This document shows positions 1 through 6,217 of a DNA stretch of 6,270 bases, one piece after another. The stretch comes from Actinomycetes bacterium. Lineage in GTDB: Bacteria; Actinomycetota; Actinomycetes; S36-B12; GCA-2699445. The position numbers and the translations under genes were made by a program. Within the stretch, counting starts at the first letter, position 1. Each line of letters opens with the position of its first letter. Under the pieces are notes generated by a model. The model made no database searches. It had not been told where the DNA came from and was given only the letters and a program-made list of their open reading frames with translations. Location: contig JAHZKU010000066.1 in the NCBI GenBank assembly GCA_022600255.1, positions 1 to 6,270 on the forward strand. Reading direction: 5' to 3'.

Positions 1-722
1 CTTATGTCTGGGGGTCCATCTACCGATTCGAGGGCCAAGCCAGTGTGTTCTGGTCCGAGAACGGCCCCTGCTACCGGTGCCTTTACCCAGAACCACCGCC
101 CCCGGGGATGGTGCCGTCCTGTGCGGAAGGTGGCGTCCTTGGGGTGTTGTGTGCATCGATCGGTTCGATCCAAGTGACCGAAGCGATCAAAGTCATCACC
201 GGCATTGGCGACCCGCTCGTGGGCCGCTTGATGACCTACGACGGCCTGGAAATGCAGTACCGCCAGATGAAGGTTCGCAAGGATCCAAACTGCGCCGTTT
301 GTGGTGAGAATCCCACCGTCACTGAACTCATCGACTACGAGGCATTTTGTGGCGCTGTTTCGGAGGAAGCGGCCGAGGCGGCGCGGGATTCCACGATCAC
401 CGTGCGGCAGTTGCGAGACATGCTCGCCGAGCGAGATAGCGGGCAGCGCGACTTCGTACTCATCGACGTCCGGGAGCCAGGGGAGTACGAGATTGTCCAG
501 ATTCCTGGGGCGCAGCTGATTCCCAAGGGCGACTTCACCAACGGCTCAGCGTTGACTGATTTACCCCAGGAGCGCCAGATTGTGCTGCACTGCAAGGTGG
601 GTGGCCGCTCGGCAGAAGTCCTAGCGCTCGTTCATGCGGCCGGCTTTGCGGATGCGGTACACGTCGGCGGCGGTGTGGTGGCCTGGGTCAACCAGATCGA
701 GCCAGAAAAGCCGATCTATTAA
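1..722 (+). CDS. moeZ: MoeZ-like adenylyltransferase/sulfurtransferase, C-terminal part (5' end outside window)
   Basis: The reading frame is open from position 3 to the TAA at 720-722, giving 239 visible codons. The family is about 390 residues long, so the N-terminal ATP-binding half lies to the left of the window. The visible part holds the end of the MoeB/ThiF-type E1-like domain: two CxxC pairs, Cys-Tyr-Arg-Cys (codons 69-80) and Cys-Ala-Val-Cys (291-302), fit the structural zinc site, and PSCAEGGVLG follows the proline run. A C-terminal rhodanese domain begins with the TITVRQLRDM segment. Its active-site loop HCKVGGRS places the persulfide-forming cysteine at 591-593. Family knowledge: MoeZ adenylates the C-terminal glycine of small sulfur-carrier proteins (MoaD, CysO type) and donates sulfur from the rhodanese cysteine, acting in the cytoplasm in molybdopterin and cysteine synthesis. 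The GTG at 45 is internal, not the start. The identification is secure; the exact carrier partner is inferred from the family. Confidence 0.93.
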   Translation, partial: YVWGSIYRFEGQASVFWSENGPCYRCLYPEPPPPGMVPSCAEGGVLGVLCASIGSIQVTEAIKVITGIGDPLVGRLMTYDGLEMQYRQMKVRKDPNCAVCGENPTVTELIDYEAFCGAVSEEAAEAARDSTITVRQLRDMLAERDSGQRDFVLIDVREPGEYEIVQIPGAQLIPKGDFTNGSALTDLPQERQIVLHCKVGGRSAEVLALVHAAGFADAVHVGGGVVAWVNQIEPEKPIY

Positions 723-906
723 GGCGTTGAGGTCCGGTCCACAGCTTCGCGTCACGAATCCATCGCAGCGACACGTTCAGCCGTGGGTCTGTGGCGCTAG
801 CCGCCTAGGCCGAGGAAGTCTGATGTGGTTCGCTTTGCTAGAACGCTAGCGGTCGTGACAGAACATGCGAGTCGCCTCCGTCGGTTGAGAACTCCATACT
901 GAGGAC
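723..906. other. Spacer between moeZ and the P450 gene
   Basis: This stretch of 184 bases has no convincing small gene. The sequence GCTAGC occurs at 796-801 and 845-850, with a partial GCTAG at 837-841. A small GGCG/CGCC stem lies at 793-805. It is too short, and lacks a following T-run, to call a terminator for moeZ. The promoter of the downstream P450 gene should lie here. Confidence 0.5.
895..900 (+). promoter_or_regulatory. Possible -10 element for the P450 gene (leaderless start)
   Basis: CATACT matches the TATAAT consensus at four of six positions and ends six bases before the ATG at 907. A transcript starting at the usual distance would begin on the A of the start codon. The only purine-rich stretch, GAGGA at 901-905, leaves a single base before the ATG, too close for normal ribosome binding. 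Leaderless transcripts are common in actinobacteria. No good -35 box was seen, so this remains a weak call. Confidence 0.25.
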
Positions 907-2361
907 ATGACCGCACTGTCACAAGCTGAAGAAGTCATGGAACGAATCGCTCAGGCAAACCAGTCGGAGCAAGATCTACGGATTTCTCAGCCCAGCGGGG
1001 TTGTGCGGCCACCTCACGGTCCGAACCGGATGCATGCATTGGTGGCGGCGCTTCGAGGTCGCATTCTGAGTCTGGAGTTTCTGGACGAGTTCTATTCGAC
1101 CAAGCCGATCGCCTACCTGCATCTCGGGGGCGAACACATGTACGCGCTGTCCGATCCGGCCTTGATCTGGGAAGCCTACGCTAGCAACGATGCCAAGGTA
1201 AGCCGGGCCAGACAAGCCGAAGCGCTCACTCCGGTCACTGGCAGAGGGGTGTTGACCAGCCGCGGCGAAGAGCATCGCCGCAACCGCAAGCTTGTTCAAC
1301 CTAGCTTCAGTCCTAAGCACATCAACTCGTACGGTGCAGACATGGTGGCCGCTGCCAATGAATGCAGCGACAAATGGATGCAGCGAACGACCAGTGGCCC
1401 AACCGAAGTGCTGTTGGCCCAGGAGATGTCCGAACTCACGCTGGACATCATCGGGCGAACGATCTTCGGGTCAGACCTGTCCGGCGCCGCCAAGGATGTC
1501 TCCACCGCGCTGACGGAACTGCTCAGCCGAGCTCGATTGATGACTTCCCCCATCGGCAAATGGTTGACCATTTTCCCTAACCCGCTACGTAAGCGGCTCG
1601 TACGCGCGATAGCGCGTCTCGATGCTGTGGTCGATCAGATGATTGCCAGCAAGAAGGTCTCCATCGCGTCGGGTTCGAGCAGCGACGAGATGCTCACCCG
1701 GCTAATCAACACAAATGAGGATGGGGAGACCCTGTCTGACACCCAACTGCGCGACGAGGTCATGACCTTGGTTCTGGCCGGCCACGAGACCACCGCGAAC
1801 GCGCTGTCCTGGACCTTTCTTCATCTGAGCGAAAACCCAGAAGTCCAAGACTGGCTTGCGGACGAGTGGCGGCAGTTCGCCCACCGGGATGTGACCACCA
1901 GCGACTACGCACACCTGCACCGGACCCGCGCGGTGATCGCTGAATCAATGCGGCTCACGCCACCGGTTCCCTCAATCTTGCGTTATGTGGTCGAAGACTT
2001 TGAACTCGCCGGATACCGGATCCCGGCGGGCTCCACCTTGTTCGCTTCGCAGTACTTCATGCACCGCGATCCAGCCGTGTGGCCGCATGCGACCGAGTTC
2101 GTCCCGCAGCGATGGCTGACCGAGGACGGCTCCTTCAGTGAAAAGGCTCCCGGTCAACCGAAAGGTGCCTGGTTTCCGTTCGGATTTGCCAGCCGCAAGT
2201 GCCTCGGTGACAGATTCGCCTGGCTAGAGGCGACGCTAGTCCTAGCCACGCTGGGGCCCACCTGGAAGATTACGGCTCTCGACCCAGGTGCAGTAAGGCC
2301 GATTCCCGCCGTCACGCTTCGGCCCAGCACCGGTGTTCCGGCTTTGCTGCAGCGCCGGTGA
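907..2361 (+). CDS. Cytochrome P450
   Basis: This 484-residue protein is a full-length cytosolic bacterial P450 monooxygenase, with no N-terminal membrane anchor. Signatures appear in the right order: a C-helix haem-propionate segment GEEHRRNRKLVQPSF near residues 120-135; the I-helix oxygen-activation motif AGHETT at 291-296; the K-helix ExxR as Glu346-Ser-Met-Arg349; a FVPQRW segment; and the haem-ligand loop with Cys432 as the thiolate ligand. The loop reads FGFASRKCLG, with Ala428 where nearly all P450s carry Gly. P450s use two electrons and O2 to hydroxylate or otherwise oxidise lipophilic substrates. The substrate cannot be read from the sequence. No ferredoxin reductase is fused or adjacent; the nearest redox protein is the convergent iron-sulfur gene at 2522-2986. 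ATG 907 is chosen for frame extent, but it has no well-spaced ribosome binding site. An in-frame ATG at 937, preceded by GAAGAAG, is an alternative start. Confidence 0.95.
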   Translation: MTALSQAEEVMERIAQANQSEQDLRISQPSGVVRPPHGPNRMHALVAALRGRILSLEFLDEFYSTKPIAYLHLGGEHMYALSDPALIWEAYASNDAKVSRARQAEALTPVTGRGVLTSRGEEHRRNRKLVQPSFSPKHINSYGADMVAAANECSDKWMQRTTSGPTEVLLAQEMSELTLDIIGRTIFGSDLSGAAKDVSTALTELLSRARLMTSPIGKWLTIFPNPLRKRLVRAIARLDAVVDQMIASKKVSIASGSSSDEMLTRLINTNEDGETLSDTQLRDEVMTLVLAGHETTANALSWTFLHLSENPEVQDWLADEWRQFAHRDVTTSDYAHLHRTRAVIAESMRLTPPVPSILRYVVEDFELAGYRIPAGSTLFASQYFMHRDPAVWPHATEFVPQRWLTEDGSFSEKAPGQPKGAWFPFGFASRKCLGDRFAWLEATLVLATLGPTWKITALDPGAVRPIPAVTLRPSTGVPALLQRR

Positions 2362-2475
2362 ACACCCTTCGGTATGCCCGGGCAAGCTTGCGCGCGACGT
2401 AGGCCGCCTACCGACCAATTGGCGTGCTGGCGATCTCCGCTCATTGCGACGAAGGGTAGGGCTTCTCGTGATTTC

Positions 2476-2500
2476 GTCGACTTGAGATACCCCAGTCGAC
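2476..2500. terminator. Hairpin between convergent genes, possible bidirectional terminator
   Basis: GTCGACT (2476-2482) and AGTCGAC (2494-2500) form a perfect 7-bp stem around an 11-base loop in the 160-base spacer between the stop codons of the P450 and iron-sulfur genes. Neither side has a T-run, so a classic intrinsic terminator is not supported. The position between convergent genes is the main argument. The same spacer also holds the palindrome GCAAGCTTGC at 2382-2391, next to GCCCGGGC at 2376-2383. Confidence 0.25.
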
Positions 2501-2521
2501 TCCGCCGCGTGCTGGGTGCGC

Positions 2522-2986
2522 TTAGGCCTTGAAACCGATCTCTTTGTGGCTACCGTCGCAGTAAGGCTTGGTCTTGCTGGCACCGCAACGGCACAGGAAC
2601 AGTTTCTGCGCCGATCGCACAACCTCGCCATCCGCGTCCAAGAGATCAACGAGGCCTAGGATTTCATAGGGTCCGTCTGGCAGCGGTTGGATCGTGACAT
2701 CGTCGGCCATGGTTTCGGGCTCCGTCTGGTTGGGTTGGCTTGCTCGAACCTCTGACTCTACCGGGGATTGCGCAGTATCGTGCCAGCGGTAGCCAAGAGC
2801 GCCACTGGGGCAAGCATCGATGGCCAACGCGATCTGTTCGTCGGTTGCGCCAGCCACGTCGATCCAAGGCCGCTCCTTGGGTCGGAAGACGCCAGGTAGT
2901 GCCCGCGCGCAGATTCCGGAATGAATGCAGGTCTGGCTATCCCAGGTCACGGTGAGCTTATCGGCGGGATACTCACGTTTGGTCAT
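2522..2986 (-). CDS. Fer4_19 (YjdI-like) ferredoxin domain fused to CDGSH iron-sulfur domain
   Basis: This 154-residue soluble protein joins two iron-sulfur modules. Residues about 8-66 resemble the divergent mono-cluster ferredoxin family that includes E. coli YjdI, with Cys20-IHSGI-Cys26, the VFRPKERPWIDV segment and Cys59-Pro-Ser-Gly-Ala-Leu. Only three cysteines are visible there, so the cluster type and fourth ligand are open. A 30-residue polar linker follows. Residues about 98-154 form a CDGSH domain: CRCGASKTKPYCDGSH matches the C-x-C-x2-S-x3-P-x-C-D-G-S-H signature exactly, with three Cys (132, 134, 143) and His147 as expected ligands of a NEET-type 2Fe-2S cluster. The ATG at 2986 has a well-placed GGGAGG (2997-2992) five bases upstream, which settles the start. 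The gene lies 89 bases downstream of the large membrane gene on the same strand and converges on the P450. Electron transfer or cluster handling is the likely role; a partner is not known. Confidence 0.9.
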   Translation of the reverse strand: MTKREYPADKLTVTWDSQTCIHSGICARALPGVFRPKERPWIDVAGATDEQIALAIDACPSGALGYRWHDTAQSPVESEVRASQPNQTEPETMADDVTIQPLPDGPYEILGLVDLLDADGEVVRSAQKLFLCRCGASKTKPYCDGSHKEIGFKA

Positions 2987-2991
2987 GACGG

Positions 2992-2997
2992 CCTCCC
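2992..2997 (-). promoter_or_regulatory. Ribosome binding site of the Fer4_19-CDGSH gene
   Basis: The minus strand reads GGGAGG, followed by five bases and then the ATG at 2986-2984. This is a near-ideal Shine-Dalgarno sequence and fixes the start. Further upstream in the 89-base gap, the minus strand has TAGACT (3049-3044), which fits the actinobacterial TAnnnT -10 pattern but has no recognisable -35 box. Whether the gene has its own promoter or is read through from the membrane gene is undecided. Confidence 0.75.
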
Positions 2998-3075
2998 GAT
3001 GTGGTGGACTTGGTGAATCATTGCGGAGCGGACGTGACAGTTAAGTCTATGGGCTGCAACCACGCCTTAGCAGGC

Positions 3076-5682
3076 TTAGAGAAGTTGTTTGCGTTGTAGC
3101 CAGTTGAAGGCGAAGTACCCCGGCACTGTCGGCAACCAGAATGTGATGACCCGGTATAGCAGGACGGCCGATAGTGCCAAGCCCGCGTCGAGTCCGGCTG
3201 CTGTGAGCCCGGCGGCCATCGCAGCCTCCACCGCGCCAAGCCCGCCGGGGGTGGGAGCAGCCTGTCCGATCACCGAAGCGGTGAGGTAGACCACCGCAAT
3301 GGCCGCGAAGCTCAAGCTGCCGCCAAACGCCTCGATGCACGCGGTTAGACACACGATGTAACCCACGTTCAGGGCAAACATGCCGCCGACGCCCTCGATG
3401 ATCTTTGTGGGAGTCTGGGCCACGGTCACCATTCGCGGCCCAACCTGCTTCAGGAGTGGTCCCATCCGCTTCCAGATCAGCTTGCGCACTGGGCCCAGCA
3501 ATAGCAGTCCGCCCAGCACCACGATCACGGCCACCACAGTCAGCACAGCCCACCGGGGCGGATTGAACGAGAAGTCGGCCTGCGTCCCTGCGGCCACACC
3601 AAAGCCAATCAATAGCAGTACGTGCACCAAGAATGCGGCCACCTGTGCCACACCGATACTGGCTGTGGCCAAGGCCGGATGAATCCCAGACTTCTGCAAA
3701 TAGCGCAGGTTAATCGCGACAGCCCCAATGGTGGGCGGGGAGACGAGGGTGGCAAAGTCGCCAGCTAACTGGGCCAGGATCGTGCGCCACAGTTTCAGCC
3801 TCTCCGGAACAAATCCGGTCAGGGACCAAGCAGCGCCCGGGTAGGTCAGCAGGGCACCCCCCAAGGCCACGAGCAGCCACCAGTAGCTGACCTGGCTGAA
3901 CAGGGTGACCAAATCGACCTGCGCCAGTTGCGCGAACAGCAAGTACGCGGCTACTGACCCTAGGATCACCATGAACAGCGTGCGAGGTTTGACCCGTTCG
4001 AGTTCGATCTTTTCAACCGGAGCGCCGGGTCGAACCTCAACGAGGGCATCGCGCAGGCTGACCAATAGTTTCTTGTTCTTGCGGATCGCCTTCTTGGTTT
4101 CGCCCGACAGTGCCACCGACTGCATCACTGGTAGGGCGCGCGTCAAGGCTTCTTCTCCCAACACGCGCAGCCCGGACGCGATGGCGCGGTCTGGTCCCAC
4201 GATGAGCGCTAGCGTGCACAACATCTCGGCGGTGTCGATCCGCAACAGCACGTCGCTAGCTGCGACGGTGCCCCCGCCGATGCCGAGCAACTGGATCTCG
4301 CCGTTGTGCGCTAGGACTAGGTTGTTGGCCGTCAACCGGCGGTGCGCGATGGCCGCTTTGTTAAGGGCCGCCACCGTCTGCCAAGCCTGGTCCAACGCAG
4401 CATCGCTGAGGTCGTCGGCAGAAAGTGAGGAGAGGCGCGTGCCCGCGACGCGTTCGTAGGCCAGCAAGGAACTGTCCGGCCCGACTTCGCGCGCTGTCAC
4501 GAGTTTGGCGGCCGGGATGTCATCAACCTGGGCGGCGTAGGCCATCAAAGAGCGTTGTTGCAGACTGCGCCGCATGTTGAAGCCGCGGCGATCGGAGTCT
4601 TGCCGCAACCGCAGAGATTTCCAAAGTGCCTGCGCCAGACCCGCACCTTCCAAGTCGCGGTCAAGGACAAACACTTCTAGTTCGGGGCCGTTGAGTTGGA
4701 TTCCCGAATACCGCCGCCCCACTTCAGTGGTCTCCTGGGCTTTCAGGACCGTGACGGGTAGGCCAGCTTTCGCCAGTGTTTCTGCCACCTGTTCGCCGCT
4801 GGGCCGGGTTGTCAACGTGCCAAGGGCGTAACGGGTGGCGAGCCCGACAGCCCAGCCCGCCAGCACCGAGAGACTAATGCCCGCGATGGTCGATCCACCT
4901 GTGATGACCGCAACCGCGAACAAGGAGATGACCACGGCTGAGGACGCGATGGCCCAAGGCCCCCGAGCCATCAGCCTTGCCGTGGTGATGAACGCCACCA
5001 AGCCGCCGAGCAGTGGGAATAGTGCGTCGGCATCGGCACTGGTGCTACCGGCCAGCGACAGGACCAACCGCAAGCCGCCGTAGTTAGAGATCAGGATGGT
5101 GGCCACGGTGAGGAGTGTGACGGCGACGAATAACGCTAGGAGCGCGTCGAGGAGTTGCCGGCCCCGGCCGCGAATCAGGAGGTCCACTGCCGAGGCGACT
5201 GGTAAGGTCAGCAAGCCGAGACCGCCGACGATGTTCAGAACCAGAATGATGAAGCCCGGCAGTTGCCGCGAAGCTTCCTCGATGTCTTCACCGATTCCGG
5301 TCGCAGTGCCTGTGGCGAAGTAGGCCAATGTGGCCAGCGCCGCCATCAGTACCACCGCAAGGAGAAGGCGGCCTAGATCAAGCGGGCGACGCAATCGTTT
5401 GGCAACCACCCCATCCTCGACCACCAGCGGTGTGATCTGACTGTCAGCGTCTGGGGCCGTCGAGCTAGGTTCGGATGCCGCCTTGACAGGTTCGCGGGTC
5501 TGGCTACCGGCATTCGTTTGCTGGGCTGAATCAGGTGTGCCGAGCGGAGATTCCGTGTTGTTGGGCTGGTCAGCAACGGTGGTTTCGGGGCGGGTTGGAT
5601 CGCCAGTGGGTTCGGCGAAGGAGGTCAGCTCAGCGTCAGAACCAGCCTGACTCGCGCCTGATACGTCACCCACGTGGTTCAT
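3076..5682 (-). CDS. Large membrane protein: six-helix region, pseudokinase-like domain, LPG-synthase/UPF0104 membrane domain
   Basis: The chosen ATG at 5682 gives 868 residues. Residues 1 to ~90 are Ser/Thr/Pro/Glu/Gln-rich and probably disordered. About six hydrophobic helices follow (~104-285). A cytoplasmic kinase-like domain spans ~290-550, with His-Arg-Arg at 447-449, Asn454 and Gly467-Ile-Gly469 where active kinases have HRD, N and DFG. The C-terminal ~300 residues hold eight or nine helices of the lysylphosphatidylglycerol-synthase membrane family (PF03706, UPF0104), with the VSPPTIGAVAINLRYL segment and the PGGLGAVE signature. In MprF this domain acts as a lipid flippase, but no aminoacyl-transferase domain is present here, so lysyl-lipid synthesis is not supported. 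Handling of a lipid or glycolipid at the plasma membrane is inferred. The frame stays open to a TTG at 5784 (902 residues), but that codon has no ribosome binding site. ATG 5682 has GGGGTGA about ten bases upstream, so it is preferred. Confidence 0.88.
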   Translation of the reverse strand: MNHVGDVSGASQAGSDAELTSFAEPTGDPTRPETTVADQPNNTESPLGTPDSAQQTNAGSQTREPVKAASEPSSTAPDADSQITPLVVEDGVVAKRLRRPLDLGRLLLAVVLMAALATLAYFATGTATGIGEDIEEASRQLPGFIILVLNIVGGLGLLTLPVASAVDLLIRGRGRQLLDALLALFVAVTLLTVATILISNYGGLRLVLSLAGSTSADADALFPLLGGLVAFITTARLMARGPWAIASSAVVISLFAVAVITGGSTIAGISLSVLAGWAVGLATRYALGTLTTRPSGEQVAETLAKAGLPVTVLKAQETTEVGRRYSGIQLNGPELEVFVLDRDLEGAGLAQALWKSLRLRQDSDRRGFNMRRSLQQRSLMAYAAQVDDIPAAKLVTAREVGPDSSLLAYERVAGTRLSSLSADDLSDAALDQAWQTVAALNKAAIAHRRLTANNLVLAHNGEIQLLGIGGGTVAASDVLLRIDTAEMLCTLALIVGPDRAIASGLRVLGEEALTRALPVMQSVALSGETKKAIRKNKKLLVSLRDALVEVRPGAPVEKIELERVKPRTLFMVILGSVAAYLLFAQLAQVDLVTLFSQVSYWWLLVALGGALLTYPGAAWSLTGFVPERLKLWRTILAQLAGDFATLVSPPTIGAVAINLRYLQKSGIHPALATASIGVAQVAAFLVHVLLLIGFGVAAGTQADFSFNPPRWAVLTVVAVIVVLGGLLLLGPVRKLIWKRMGPLLKQVGPRMVTVAQTPTKIIEGVGGMFALNVGYIVCLTACIEAFGGSLSFAAIAVVYLTASVIGQAAPTPGGLGAVEAAMAAGLTAAGLDAGLALSAVLLYRVITFWLPTVPGYFAFNWLQRKQLL
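4276..4344 (-). other. Degenerate kinase catalytic and DFG region (pseudokinase signature)
   Basis: This segment encodes the HRR...NN...GIG stretch of the membrane protein. Spacing from the HRR triplet to the Asn, then through NGEIQLL to GIG, matches the kinase catalytic loop and the metal-binding DFG. The catalytic Asp position carries Arg (codon 4336-4338, CGG) and the DFG Asp position carries Gly (4282-4284, GGC). The Asn is kept. The fold is likely retained while phosphotransfer is probably lost. Confidence 0.6.
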
Positions 5683-5813
5683 CGTTGCATGTTCACCCCG
5701 GGTCTTGCGCCATTGTGCGCGCAGTCTGCTGAGGTAATCGGAGTGTGTGTTGCAGCGCCAACCTGTCGGAGGTGCTTGTTTCAATGGGAAAAAGCGGGGT
5801 GGCTGGCAACCCG

Positions 5814-5893
5814 CCAGATTCCAGATCAGGGTTCCAGATTGGGTCCCGATCAGGTCTCCTTATCAGGTTCCGAACAGGTGCCAGATCAGGTAT
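5814..5893. repeat. Degenerate ~12-bp tandem repeat array
   Basis: About six to seven head-to-tail copies of a unit near CCAGATCAGGTT can be laid out: starts at 5814 (partial), 5821, 5834, 5846, 5858, 5870 and 5881, with spacings of 11 to 13 bases. CAGG is the most constant core. The last copy runs into an inverted repeat, CCAGAT-CAGGT-ATCTGG (5881-5897). Looser relatives follow at 5950-5979 (CCGGATCTGGT and CCGGATGCGG). The array lies 130-210 bases upstream of the membrane gene start. Confidence 0.75.
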
Positions 5894-5897
5894 CTGG
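5881..5897. repeat. Inverted repeat at the end of the repeat array
   Basis: CCAGAT and ATCTGG form a perfect 6-bp stem around the 5-base loop CAGGT. A second element with the same geometry, CCGGA-TCTGG-TCCGG, lies at 5950-5964. Such dyads could be operator half-sites or hairpins. The shared 5-base centre and related sequence suggest they belong to the same family as the tandem array. Confidence 0.5.
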
Positions 5898-6053
5898 TTC
5901 GGCCAGTGAGTGGGCGGGTGCACCTGAGTCCCGTGGGTCGGTGGAGTTACCGGATCTGGTCCGGATGCGGCCAGGGTTGCAGTGACTCGTGGCCAAGCAG
6001 GTTGCGGGTGCACTGATGGGGTGCCGGCCGCTGGGGGCGAGTTAGCAGACCAA

Positions 6054-6190
6054 GACCGCAACGGTCGGGGTCCGCGCTCCGGCTTGCGGCCCAGGCGACT
6101 CTTGGCCGTCAGCCGCGTTGGGCTGCTGTTAGGCAGCTCGGGGGCTGGGTAGCACTGGCCGGCGGTGAGACCCCAGGGCCGGAAAGCCAG
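6054..6190 (+). ncRNA. Hairpin-rich leader upstream of the right-edge gene (putative structured 5' UTR)
   Basis: Several stems can be drawn in succession: GACCG-CAA-CGGTC (6054-6066), CAGCC...GGCTG (6110-6125), GCTGC-TGTTAG-GCAGC (6122-6137, an alternative to the previous stem), and CTGGC...GCCAG (6155-6190). The last encloses a GC-rich interior. The two middle stems are mutually exclusive, which would suit a switching leader. In GC-rich DNA such stems also arise by chance, and no known RNA family is matched with confidence. Confidence 0.25.
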
Positions 6191-6210
6191 GAAGAACGGC
6201 GCAGTAGCGG

Positions 6211-6217
6211 AAGGAGG
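6211..6217 (+). promoter_or_regulatory. Strong Shine-Dalgarno sequence for the right-edge gene
   Basis: AAGGAGG is a perfect anti-16S complement and ends eight bases before the ATG at 6226. This is the strongest ribosome binding site in the window and the main reason for calling a gene start at the right edge. Confidence 0.8.

Noticed and set aside
976..1320. 114-codon minus-strand open frame within the P450
   Set aside because: It lies wholly opposite a conserved P450 segment, with no start signal or domain.
2242..2649. 135-codon minus-strand open frame spanning the end of the P450 and the spacer
   Set aside because: It overlaps the conserved P450 C-terminus and the CDGSH coding region in another frame, and its product shows no recognisable features.
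3905..4459. 184-codon plus-strand open frame opposite the membrane protein
   Set aside because: It is antisense to a clearly conserved coding region. The product is Ser/Arg/Thr-rich without domains, a typical shadow in GC-rich DNA.
3076..5682. Calling the membrane protein mprF or lysX (lysyl-phosphatidylglycerol synthase)
   Set aside because: The catalytic aminoacyl-transferase domain needed for that reaction is not present; only the membrane domain is shared.
5674..6016. Two overlapping plus-strand open frames through the tandem repeat array
   Set aside because: They read the ~12-bp repeats as low-complexity peptide and lack good start signals. Repeat spacings of 11 and 13 bases break any single repeating peptide, which argues against selection for coding.
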